Source: Cyclaneusma minus
Taxonomy: Eukaryota > Ascomycota > Leotiomycetes > Marthamycetales > Marthamycetaceae
Assembly (NCBI GenBank): GCA_037179335.1
Contig: JAKZHN010000001.1
Coordinates: forward strand, 434,001 to 498,000
Reading direction: 5' to 3'
Length of the DNA stretch: 64,000 nucleotides
Positions 33,860 to 44,310 of the stretch are shown here, piece by piece. A program made the position numbers and the translations under genes. How positions within the stretch are numbered: position 1 is the stretch's first letter; each line of letters opens with the position of its first letter. Below the pieces are notes generated by a model. The model searched no databases. It was given only the letters and a program-made list of their open reading frames with translations, and was not told the DNA's origin.

Positions 33860-35524
33860 TCATGCTTGGATATCTCCCCCAAAGCCCACTGGCCTTCTGC
33901 GACCACCGGCTTCAGGGATGATAGCCATAGCTTTATACACTTTACCCATCCCACTTCCACCCCTATCAACCAGTCGCTTCCAAGCAGTCTCCACACGCTT
34001 TCTCTTCTCTTCATCTCCACTCAAGCCCTTGAGCAGCATTTCGGCCCTCTCCTTGATTCCCATAGCAAGTAGGAACGATCCCTGTTCCACTGGACCATGG
34101 ACTTCAACACCAGGCGACGCTTCCAGAGCTGCATCAGCCAAAGCCAGGAAATCGACGTCTGCAGAGAGGTCAACGAGCCCCGGTGCACTCAGCGGAGAGA
34201 CTCTCTGGTGGCCTCGAATTCCTCTAAGAGAGTTTGTGGGGATAGTATCTGCAGGTCCGTAGTCAAGAATAATAGCAGCTCCGGATGGCTCTGGCTTTGG
34301 CTCTTTTTCAGATCCGCCAATGCGCTTTGCAAACTCCTGGGCATAGACATGCGACTCTGGTGATATCTCGACGAGAGAATCGGGGATGGATTTGAGGGCA
34401 CGATATCGGGGAGATATCTCGGGAAGGTACAGGCTGTGAGGCGTGGAGGCTTTGGAGAGAGTGAGTTGAAACTCTGGAGGAGGATTTGCTGCTTGTTGAG
34501 ATTTGGGGGTTGATAAGGTGCTGTGTGTTGCGCCGGGAGGTGTGGGCGAAACGACCATTTCTCGCCATTGAGGGCTGAGTTTCTGAGAGGTTGATGCGTT
34601 GGGAGCAAGTCGATGCTCCCCTGTTGGAGTCTGAACTGTGGTGGGCTCTGCTTGGGATGCAGCCACAGATTGGAAGGCGTGGATTGGGAGAGCATCAAAG
34701 AATTCATGTGCCACGATGAAAGGGGTATTCGAAGTAGCTACAACGTAATTAGCTGGCGGCGTTGTAAGATAAGAGACCCTTCCCACCTGATGGAACAAAT
34801 TTGAGGTTCTCCGTCCAGATTACTGGTAAATCAGCATATTTGCTTTTGCTCTGATATCCAATAGAGTGTTCCTCTAAAGGGGCATCGCCACATAGAAGCT
34901 GCTTCTGAGCGTCTCGCAGTGCTGGACTGGCTTCAACGAGGTATACAGCGTCAATGCTCGATGCCATGGGCTTGAAGTTGCGTATAGTCTATCATCATGT
35001 CAGTCAAAACAATGATAATTCGAAGCTGGGAAAGCAAAATGAAGCTCTACCCTCAGCATATCATCCATCAACGTGCCTCGGCCAGGACCGATTTCAATCA
35101 ACTCAACTCCCTTCTTTTTCCGCCCTTGAGCCATCCATTCTGCCACAAACCAAATGCCTATGAGTTCCCCAAAAACCTGGGATATCTCGGGTGATGTGAT
35201 AAAATCTCCTTTCTGACCAAATTGATCTCTCCCTTCTTGCTTAGACGTATAATAGCCTCCAAGGTCAGATGTCAAGCACATTCGCATAAACGAGGCCAGA
35301 GGAATGGGGCCGGTTGCCTGTAACAATTAGCCAATGCTTTCGATACAATTTCAGAGTTGAGTTGAATTTACAGAGATAGCTTCAGAGAGCTTCTGGGCGA
35401 GTGGCGTCGACCATTGTCTTGTGTCAGATGATGAACATCTCCTGGCCGAGTATGAGGCGCACAACATCCTCTGCGGGACAGTACGCGCCGAATAACGCGC
35501 AAACCGAGATACCAAGCACCTCAT
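33860..35524 (-). CDS. NDUFAF7-like protein arginine methyltransferase, complex I assembly (499 aa)
   Basis: Mitochondrial SAM-dependent methyltransferase (DUF185/MidA family). The animal protein symmetrically dimethylates an arginine of NDUFS2 during complex I assembly. Exons: 35524-35372, 35317-35051, 34988-34787, 34737-33860. The N-terminus MRCLVSRFARYSARTVPQRM is a typical mitochondrial presequence; no earlier in-frame ATG is present. Family blocks: ATGPIPLASFMRMCLT, GDFITSPEISQVFGELIG, the SAM-binding loop ELIEIGPGRGTLMDDML, YLVEASPALR, FIVAHEFFDALPIHAFQ and, late, GAAIILDYGPAD. Fungi with complex I are expected to keep this gene. It is divergently transcribed from the CDK gene, with about 210 bp between start codons. 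Confidence 0.92.
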
Positions 35525-35734
35525 GATGGCTTTTGGCAAATGTTACCGACTCAGTTCGCGACACATCACGATTTTTGTCGATGTCACGCGTTGTTGATAT
35601 TGACAGATAACGACAACAGCGTCGCTACGAAATTTATTTTCGGATAAGCTATCGAAGCTATCAAGGTTTCCCAGCCCACCCCCTACCGAGTCCCGACCAC
35701 ACCAACACCACGCGAACCCCGGACAGAGACGGAG
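35525..35734. promoter_or_regulatory. Shared divergent promoter, NDUFAF7-like and CDK genes
   Basis: Only about 210 bp separate the two start codons, which point away from each other, so the promoters must overlap. The region has a pyrimidine/purine mix with no clear TATA box. Co-regulation is inference. Confidence 0.6.
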
Positions 35735-37226
35735 ATGGCTGGAAAATCGCGCTGGGCAGACGATGAGGAAGATGCCGCTCTAGAGGCCCAGCGCAGGCGC
35801 GAGAAAGAAGAGAAGAAACGCCTTAAAGCCGAGAAAGCGCGAAAACTCGAAGAAGCTGAAGCTGCCGCCCGCCAGAGGGTAGCAGCTGCCCAAGCCCAAG
35901 CCCAAGCAGCGCAATCCCAATCGCACGAAGATGAACTACCATCACGGCCTTCGAAACGACGTCGATTGTCGCCAGAAACACAGGCACCGGTGGCAGCGCC
36001 GAAAGAGGATCTGCCGCCTGCGAAACTACTCCGATTTCCTGCGCCAGCATGGAAGAAGTGCCGAAGTGTGGAGGACTTTGAGAAGCTGAATGATATCGAG
36101 GAAGGCGCTTACGGATGGGTTTCGAGGGCCAGGGACTCGGTGACGGGGAAGGTGGTTGCGCTGAAGAGGCTGAAGATGGATAATGCACAGGACGGGATAC
36201 CGGTTACTGGGTTAAGGGAAATACAGACGTTGAAAGCTTGCGATCACCAGAATATTGTCAAATTGCAAGAAGTAGTCGTCGGCGAAGACACTTCGAAGAT
36301 TGAAAAGTACGCAGCCCCTTTCATGCTACGTCGAATCAATTTATGAGGTAGGACCTTGCTAACATATTCTCCCTCGCAGCATCTTCCTCGTCCTCGACTT
36401 CCTCGAACACGACCTGAAAACCCTCCTCGAAGACATGTCCGAGCCCTTCCTCCCCTCCGAAACCAAAACCCTACTCCTCCAACTCACTTCCGGCATCGCC
36501 TACCTCCACTCCCACTGGATCCTACACCGCGACCTCAAAACATCCAACCTACTCCTGAACAACCGCGGCATCCTCAAAATCGCCGACTTTGGCATGGCCC
36601 GCTACTTCGCCGACCCTCCCCCCGCCATGACCCAGCTCGTCGTCACGCTCTGGTACCGCTCGCCGGAGCTGCTTCTCGGTGCTACCACCTACGGCACCGC
36701 CGTAGACATGTGGAGTATCGGCTGCATCTTCGGCGAGCTTCTGACACGCGAGCCGCTGCTACAGGGCAAGAACGAAGTCGACGAGCTGTCCAAGATCTTT
36801 GAGTTGTGCGGTATTCCTACCGAGGAGACGTGGCCGGGATTCAAGCGGCTGCCGAACGCACGCTCGCTGCGCTTGCCGAAGAACCCGATCACGCAGGGTT
36901 CGGTACTAAGGGCGAAATTCCCATTTTTGACGAAGGCGGGGAGTCGGCTGTTGACGGACTTGCTGAGTTTGGATCCGAAGGGGAGACCGAGTGCGGCGGA
37001 GATGCTGGGACATGAATATTTCAAGGAGGATCCGAAGCCGAAGAGCACGGCAATGTTCCCGACCTTCCCCAGTAAGGCGGGACAGGAGAAGAGGAGGAGG
37101 AGGATGACGCCGAATGCACCCGTAAGGGGTGATGCGCCGGATATGAAGGGGATCGATTTTAGTGGCATTTTTGCCGGGAGAGAGGATGAAGAGAAGGGCG
37201 GCGGATTCTCCTTGAAACTGGTATGA
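35735..37226 (+). CDS. CDK10/CDK11-like (PITSLRE-type) cyclin-dependent kinase (472 aa)
   Basis: Ser/Thr kinase that would need a cyclin partner. Relatives act in transcription, splicing and G2/M control (fission yeast Ppk23 is similar). Exons: 35735-36306 and 36380-37226. The N-terminus is a charged coiled-coil-like stretch (RREKEEKKRLKAEKARKLEE) with a Gln/Ala run and a nuclear-signal-like SKRRRLSP. Kinase landmarks: EEGAYGWVSRARD (Gly loop), VVALKRLKM (catalytic Lys), PVTGLREIQTL (PSTAIRE-equivalent helix; a Gly replaces the Ser of PITSLRE), ILHRDLKTSN, IADFGMARYF, and activation segment VVTLWYRSPELLLG with the expected Thr. The C-terminal tail has the basic run KRRRRM and ends FSLKLV. Full length for the family. 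Confidence 0.92.
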
Positions 37227-37550
37227 AAAGGAATTTCTACAAGAGATGGAGAAAAGAAAGAATCCCAAAATGTCTCGGGATATGTGACCCTTAGTTAGGG
37301 TAATCATAAGAAACAAACCACAAAATTTCAGTGCAATGCTCATGAAATTATTGTATTTCATCTGACTGAGTTCCAAACTCATAACATACCGCCACCTTCC
37401 GCTATGCAAAAATTCCAGATGACGACCAATATGCCCCATAATATACACCCAAAACTCCCCCTTTTATACCGTAAGTAAGGACCGTATGGCTCACCCCCCT
37501 TAGAACCCACCCCCAAAAATGCAGATCTCAACGCTTTTCATCTCAAAATT
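37227..37550. other. Short convergent intergenic region
   Basis: Lies between the 3' ends of two convergent genes and probably carries both terminators. No gene seen. Confidence 0.5.
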
Positions 37551-38487
37551 CTACCATAAGCCAAGCCCATCCACAAACCACGTAAAGCTCAATACGGTAA
37601 GCAGGCCCATCCACACAGCAAAGCCCAGCGCACTCCTCTCCATCCCACCCAAAGCCCCACTACAAGTAGCACACACCCAGTCCGACAAATTCTGATATGG
37701 TTGTGGCGTATACATGCCAAACGTATGCGTATCATACACGCTCAAATAGCCCGCAGCCGCTGTCGCACTGATACTGCTCGCAGCATCAAATATTATGAGC
37801 GTGTAGGTCTCGGTAAGCAACGGCACGGTGGCCGAAGATTGGTATTTGCCCGTGTCCCACGTCACAGCTGACGACTTGGCAGATTGGTTCACGGCGAGAG
37901 TGTAGAGCTCGCCGTTCGCAGTGCAGGAGGCGAAGATGTCGAGCGCGGTGGGGGTTACGGAGAGGGAAGTGTAGTTCCAGCCGAACGTCACGTTTTGGCC
38001 GACTTTGTAGTAGGATGTGACGGTGGAGGGAGGCTCGGTCAACGTGATGCCGCCGGCGTAGCCGGAGTAGCTGGTCACGGATGTGGAGGAGTCGCTGTCG
38101 CTGTCGGTGGAGGTTTTGGATTTGGTATTGGTGGTGGATGAGTCGGTTGCGGTGGCGCTCTCACTGCCGCTCTCGGACTTGGAATCGGTGGCACTCGCAG
38201 TGTCGGTTGCGGATGCGGATTCGGTGGTGGCTGAAGCGTCGGAATCGGATTTGGTTGCGGTCGCTGATGCTGATGTTGCTGTTTCGGAGGCTGTGGGACA
38301 ATGTTAGCTGAGGTCTTGGGTTTGGAAGATGAGGAGATTGCGAACCAGAGGTGCTGTCAGTGTCTGCCCTCCTCACAATCAGTGCATCTATCTCTGGCAT
38401 GAAGCCTGGCCATGATAGAGCGGCAATGTGTGTTGTGAGGAAGAGCAGGACGGTGAAGAGCGAATGTAACGAGAGTGAGGACCGCAT
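37551..38487 (-). CDS. DUF7137-domain secreted/membrane protein (293 aa)
   Basis: Conserved fungal protein of unknown function. Exons: 38487-38346 and 38290-37551. The signal peptide is MRSSLSLHSLFTVLLFLTTH(IAALS). A short segment ending DALIVRRAD follows, then a long Ser/Thr/Ala/Asp linker suited to O-glycosylation. The DUF7137 domain starts near residue 125 (GGITLTEPPSTVTSYYKVG, then VTFGWNYTSLSVTPTALD, VTWDTGKYQ, YTLIIFDA). The extreme C-terminus is hydrophobic (ALGFAVWMGLLTVLSFTWFV), either a membrane anchor or a GPI-attachment signal. The intron uses an unusual donor (GTTCGC) but a good branch site (GCTAACA) and acceptor, and it closes the frame. Confidence 0.85.
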
Positions 38488-39479
38488 CTTGGCGGCTTTG
38501 TTGACACTTCCGTGAGATGGAAGATGTAGCGAATTGCCCTCTCGAGGGGAGTATGTCCAGTATTCACCCCAATGCCCTCTCTAGTATCTGTAACGTTCGG
38601 AAGACGCGTTGTTCAGGAGTGTCGAAGAAGCCGTCGCCGTCGCCGTCGTTGATTCTCGAATCTCCAGTCTCCAGCTCCGTGCTCTATTCCAAACAAAGTT
38701 TCCCAGCTCAGACAATGCGCCGATTAGCTTTTCGGTTCTTCGTCGCAAATTTCGTCGCAAAGTGGCCAAGCGAGTGAAGGCACTAGTAATCGAAGTCTAG
38801 TGAGCAGAATATAGAAAAGAGCTGGCAGGTGTCAGAATTCGAGAGAGTTCAAGCAGAGGTTGAGACTGGTGGTGTTGCAGGGGGGGCGCTTTTCTCGTAT
38901 TTGATTTACACGAGATCGCCCCTATTTTTGGATCCGGCGCAGCTCCGGTCCGAGACGAGCTTAATCCAACCCAACACTCTGCGCGAAACAACATCACTGC
39001 ACGACACGTCCACTAAACAATACACGCATTGGGCTAAATCGATATTTCGATGCTGTCGACCGCTACAGACTTACAGGATTGTGATATCGTTACTAGTAGC
39101 CTTCTATCAATCATGGAGGCTTCGAGCTGTGTACCAAGCCCCAAGGCACAGGCTGGAGCTCAGGCCTCGTTCTCAACTTCTCATTTGGGCTGTTTTTTGG
39201 GACGTTTGCTTCACTAGTAGTTTGCGTAGTGGCATCCTCAACCTGTTACTTCTTTATTCTAAGTCTGGATATAGTCTCCGGGTAACTTTCTTATCAAGTC
39301 TTGGTTAAATGGCCTTCTCAGTGGAAGAGCCCATTATTTCGTCACAAAACACAATTCTTGATTCGTGTTTTAGAGTGCCTCAATGTTCTTGGACCTGATG
39401 GCTCGTTCGATTCCCGTTTCTATTGTACAACGCAAGCAGGGCAGGTGTCTAATGCGCTTTGCCTGGGTTTTATGCCAGG
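38488..39479. other. Intergenic, no gene recognised
   Basis: About 1 kb with short overlapping frames only. It holds the promoter of the DUF7137 gene and the 3' flank of the dynamin-family gene. Confidence 0.5.
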
Positions 39480-42026
39480 CTAAGCTACAATTTTCCTGCC
39501 CGCTTCGAGATCGGCAATCTCCTTCTTCAAAGCAGCTCGCTTCTTCTTCGTTGCAGCATCTTCACCCGCGATTTCCTCCAACTGTTCGTCGGTCAAGGTG
39601 CTTACGAACACTGGGGAAAAAACCTCCAGGGGAGATTCGGGGCCCTTGATGAGAATGTGGTTGGTCGCCTGCATGCATACGTTGTCGACAAAGCGCTTTC
39701 GAGCGACCTTGTAGTATGACTTGAGGATGTCATGGAAATCGCGGGCCGTGTGCTTGCTGTTGGACATGCCGACATTGTCTGGGAGGTTATCAAGTTTGAC
39801 GACATCGATCATCTTATTGCCTATGAAGGCTTCTGTTTTGTGACCTTCCATGCTCAATTTGACACGCTTCGTTCGACTGGCAAGCTGTTAGTAAGATCGG
39901 ATAATCAATTTTGTTTTAATTGACGCACCTTTTCTCCAAATTCTCATTGAAGTAGTGATTGAGGGTCAACGGTGGCTCCGTCAGTTCAATCTCAAGCAGA
40001 TATCGAACGTGAGAAAAAGCAGCTTGGTACTTGGGCACCAAGCCTTCCTTCAGAATGGCCTTCAGTTGATTTCGGACGCTTGTGTTAGGACAAACATGAT
40101 GGATTAGGAGGCCGATGAAGCCATGCATCATAGTTATGACGTCGCTGATGTACGCCAAAGCATGTATTTCCCACGGCGATGCTTGAGCTTTCATGGCACT
40201 TGCAAGCAAATTGGAGTTGAAAGTGCCCAATTCGAATCCGCGAGATTTCTTGATCATCTCCTCAAGCCAAACTAGGATGTCTGTCTTCTTGGAGTAGCGG
40301 ACAGTCCTATGCTCAAGATCGAGATCGTTCAAGAGGGGATTGTCTTCCAACATGCGTAGTTTGATTTCTTTACTCTCATCGTAAGTTCCGGTCATGAACG
40401 GATTCGCCTTGTCTTCTTCGTCCAGGTCGTCTGTGCAGAAGCGGTAGCTATTGCCAAATCTCTCCAAATCTTGAGCGAATTTTTCGTTGCGAGTCACAAC
40501 GTAGGTCACAAGCTTGTGAAAAGAGCTCTTAGTATCAAACCAACTGTCAGCAGCATAGTTTGTTATGAGAGCATCGTTCACTGTCCTCTCAAACAGCGCA
40601 CTAGCAGTCGTCAAATACGCTCGTTGTTCGGCAGGGGTACCACGCTCAGCTCCGCCTTTCGCGAGATCGTCTTTCGCAGCCTTGAGCTTCTTTGTGAGCT
40701 CCGCTCTGACCTTTGGAAACTCTTCACGAGTGGTATCGGTCAGAACATTCCTCAGCTTGACGAGTAAGGCATCGATGCCAACACGGTCCTTTTCGAGGGT
40801 ATTCCACGGATATTTGGTCTGGAAGAATTCGCTCTCAATGGCACGTCTGTCGAAACCACCCTCTTTGAGATGCTTCTGACTCGGGTTGCGTATGATGCAC
40901 CAACCGAGCTTCAGTGGGTGTTTGCTGCCCTCTACCATCTCCAGAATGGGCTGCTCGGCATGCTCATCTACCAAGTCAGGCTTGGTCAGAACTCCCAGTG
41001 TTCGCACACCCTCCTTGTCAACGCCTTCAGCCATTGTCAATATCTCCTGTGTGGCAATGTCGACGTTCGCGGGGACAACGGCTAACATGATGGACCTGGA
41101 GTTCTTCATGTATCTCTGGACCATCGCTCGAACCATGGCAATATCGGCTGGTGTGGTGACACCAGGAACGTCTTTCCTGAAGATGCCGGGGACGTCAACG
41201 ACAGAGAAGTGTTCCTGCTGCGGTCCGCAGACCTCGAGTTGGAGAACATCCTCGGAGAACGTCTTCTTTCCCTTTGCGTCGTCTTGGCCACCCACTCCCA
41301 TGAGCGTGTGAACCTGCAACTGTTAGCTTCATTTCAATCCGTACAGGGGGATGAAAATGGTCTGTGTATTGACGGCTGGCAGTCCCCAGATTATTTCGAA
41401 TATGCAAAGTTATTGGAAATAACCCAGGTAATCAGGAATATTCCAAGTTATTTTGAATCCTCACAGTAATTTCGAATATCCCAAGTCACTGGGAATATTC
41501 AAAATAACTGAGAATATTGCAAATCTCTGGCAATATTCCAAATCACTGTGAATATCCCAAGTCACTGGGAGTATCCAAAATAACTGAGAATATTGCAAAT
41601 CTCTGGGAATATTCCAAATCACTGGGAATATTCGAAGTCACTGGGAGTATTCCACGAACGTACCTTCTTCATGAGCTCTTCAAACGACTTGGCATCCAGC
41701 TTCTTGATCTCCAATTTCTTCCACTTCTTCACCTCGGCGAGGTGTTGCGACGATGAGTTTTCGGCTGGAATAACGGACGCGGTGATGCTGCTCTTCGGGC
41801 TTCTTCGGAAAATAATCTTGGTTGCGAACCTGGTGCAAAGGTCGCTGTCTCAGGGGAAGGGTAGCTTCGTGAGGCCCTCGAGTACAGAGTTCTTGCCGCT
41901 CGATTGGTCTCCAACGACGACGATTTGCGGGAGGTCAACGTACTCGCCGACGCCGCATGCGAATAGTCGGTCGATCTTGCTCAGCAGAGCAGGATCAGCC
42001 GATAGGCTGTCAGTTGCGTCACCCAT
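39480..42026 (-). pseudogene. Dynamin-family GTPase with in-frame TGA (714 codons)
   Basis: Large GTPase of the fungal dynamin/Mx-like group, which normally remodels membranes. Exons: 42026-41664, 41313-39929, 39876-39480. Two defects lie in exon 1. TGA at 41852-41850 (codon 59) replaces the Arg expected between LPFP and DSDLCTRFAT, with the same frame open and conserved on both sides. The P-loop reads GDQSSGKNS, with Asn-46 where dynamins need a Mg-binding Ser. Other parts look intact: SVVDVPGI (G3), VLTKPDLVDE (G4), the middle/stalk region, and a GED-like end with YYKVARKRFVDNVCMQ and a C-terminal Lys/Glu coil. Intron 1 (41663-41314, 350 nt) is full of 19-bp repeats. Recent loss of function is likely; a sequencing error at the TGA is the alternative. 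Confidence 0.8.
41342..41655. mobile_element. mimp-like remnant in dynamin intron 1
   Basis: TACAGGGGGATGAAAATGGT at 41342 resembles the left terminal repeat of the element at 27568. From about 41398 to 41655 there are about 13 units of 19 bp. Four units form a 76-bp higher-order block that is repeated (41474-41549 and 41550-41625): the first and third units are identical between copies and the other two differ at 2 positions each. No right terminal repeat is visible. The array stops about 10 bases from the splice donor. Confidence 0.75.
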
Positions 42027-42630
42027 GATGATGGCCGTGAAGGTGTAGAGGTGCGAGGTGTGGAGGTGGGAAGGGAAAAGGGAAGGGAGAGTGAGGCTCC
42101 TCTGTTGGCGTGCGGTAGCCTCGTCTACCGAGCTCGCGCTTAAATGGATTTGCTGAAAACGACAGCAGCTCAATTCTGCGACAGGAAGTTCTCAGAGTGG
42201 GTCTGTGACCTGAATCTATGAGGCTCTCCGCTTTGGAACCGACACCCACATGACCCTCATTTTCATTCCAGTAATTCCCATGGAGTAAACCAGATGCATG
42301 AAAATCGGACATGGTTTTCCATAGTCTTCCATCCATATACAACCTATTTCTTCTTTCTTTTGCCTGATATGAACAAGTAGTAGTAGGTAACTATTGGTTC
42401 TGAGCTCTCGCTTCCCTTTGACATGTAGGCAAAAACAGGGAAGCCCTTTAAAGGTAGACAATGATTCCATGCTTTCTTTCAGGGTTACCATAGGTCAGCT
42501 TTCCCCTTTCCCAAGGCTTCTGGAACTGGCACGACAGTTCAAGACCTCAAAATCTCGACAAGCTGCTAATACTTAATGACACCATGGTTCCCTCAGGGTA
42601 GCTAACAACAATTCCCTACAGTCAAACGAT
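42027..42630. other. Divergent intergenic region
   Basis: Lies between the divergently transcribed dynamin-family gene and the hypothetical gene at 42631. No gene seen. Confidence 0.5.
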
Positions 42631-43224
42631 ATGGAAGCCAGTACACCGCAAGCGCAGGGTTCTCCCTCTCCCAACCAGGAGAACGATAAGACCATCGACA
42701 CATCTTCAGAAGACATGGATTTCAGAAACCTGCCACCGATCACTGTCACACTCAACTGGAACAGCACACTAGACTACCAGACCGAAGGACCCCTGGACTA
42801 TCCCAAAATCGTGCAAGGTCTTGAAAAAGCCGCCGATGAGCGAGGTGCCACGCTTTCCCGAAAACAGGAGGTGGAATTCTCAGTCGCCAGGTTCAGAGAC
42901 ATCTGGCAGGTGCTGGATTTCATTGAAGAGCAGTATGATTTCAACAAACTCTCCCTGCCTTCCATGGGGATGCTGCCGCAGTACAGAGTGGAGATCATTC
43001 GACTGCGGTATGAGGAGGAGGAGGTTACGGCTGGAAGGAGGCACAACCGATCGTGGTGGGGGATGAAGTGCTTGCCGTTGATGTCTAGCATGGCGAAGGA
43101 GGGCGTACCGCTCGTGATGGAATTTGGAATTGCGGAAATTCCGGGTTCTGCCGGGCCGCCTGGTGGAAATGACCAAGGTTCTACGTCGAGGCAGTCGTCT
43201 CGGAACCGTCAGTCTACTATCTGA
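42631..43224 (+). CDS. Hypothetical protein (197 aa)
   Basis: Single exon from an ATG. I recognise no family. A disordered N-terminus (about 30 residues) precedes an ordered-looking core: ITVTLNWNSTLDYQTEGPLD, then AADERGATLSRKQEVEFSVA, WQVLDFIEEQYDF and YRVEIIRLRYEEEEV. A Ser/Gly/Arg-rich tail ends RQSSRNRQSTI. The mixed charged/hydrophobic core supports real coding. No signal peptide or membrane segment. Confidence 0.65.
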   Translation: MEASTPQAQGSPSPNQENDKTIDTSSEDMDFRNLPPITVTLNWNSTLDYQTEGPLDYPKIVQGLEKAADERGATLSRKQEVEFSVARFRDIWQVLDFIEEQYDFNKLSLPSMGMLPQYRVEIIRLRYEEEEVTAGRRHNRSWWGMKCLPLMSSMAKEGVPLVMEFGIAEIPGSAGPPGGNDQGSTSRQSSRNRQSTI

Positions 43225-44310
43225 CAGAAAGGGGCAAGGATTACACGGACTGGAATATCCTGACATGGAATTGCAATGTTCTACGGACTCGGCGCTGGTT
43301 GCAGAGGTCCATTGCCCTGACTCAACAATTGGATCTTACTTGCCTCAAATCTCAACAGCCCGGGCGTTAGCTTCCAGATGATTTCCCAGGACGGACCCTC
43401 ACTTCTCAGTGTTACTTGACGAGCTCCACATGCCAGTTTTCCAGTACTTGTTTTTGGCGCGGCTGGAGCAGGGAGTTTCGAGTTCGGAAGCTGGACGGTC
43501 AAGAATTTGGGCGGTACTTTATGACACTCGTTCTGAATTACTACCTTACTGAAGAAAGGGTCAACAATGCTCATTTCCACCTGAGACTTCGATGTGACTA
43601 ATGAAACTTCCGGTTATTCGAAAATGTGAATGCTATATGCGACAGGCTAATTGTAAACCCGCTGCGGTCTGCTTGGAAACAGTAAGTGTGGTTTAATCTG
43701 TAAGTCGTGGTACCTTCGTCCTCACCCAGGCTCTCGGATAGCCTGATAGTTGATACATGATGGTTCATCTCCGTGACGGTAGCCAGAGTATCCGGAAATT
43801 TCTATGTACCTATACATTTAGCCACTGCGCTTTCTTTCGAATGCATTCAAATCTATTGAGAGAGAGAAAAAACATGTCTATATCCGCCAACAATACATAA
43901 TTACATAGTGTGGACATCATTCGCATAAGATCAAGTTGGCCCCGTTTCAAGAGCCAAGTGTCCAAGTTCCAAATTCCAACCCCCCCTAATTTCCCTTTGA
44001 AATTAAAAATTTCAATCGTTATCAAGCCGAGAGAAAAAGAATTGAATGTCATTAACCTTACCCGATATATGAATTAAAATGTAGTATAAAGGAATAGCTC
44101 TATGTCGTAACATGTCGAGTTTACTCAAGTCGTGCATCGACCCTCGCTAGCCCGCCCCACCTCGAAACTCTCACAGATTTGGGACGACGAACACTTGACA
44201 TACATCATCAACCAACCCATCCTTTCATACCACAATCCCGCAAAACCTGGTATCTTCAAATCTTTAAGATCAAGCAAATCGCGAATTGAAGCCCTTGCAG
44301 GACCAGGATC
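43225..44310. other. Intergenic, no gene recognised
   Basis: About 1.1 kb, moderately AT-rich toward 44.1 kb, with no supported gene. The final part is the promoter and leader of the THI20-type gene. Confidence 0.5.
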
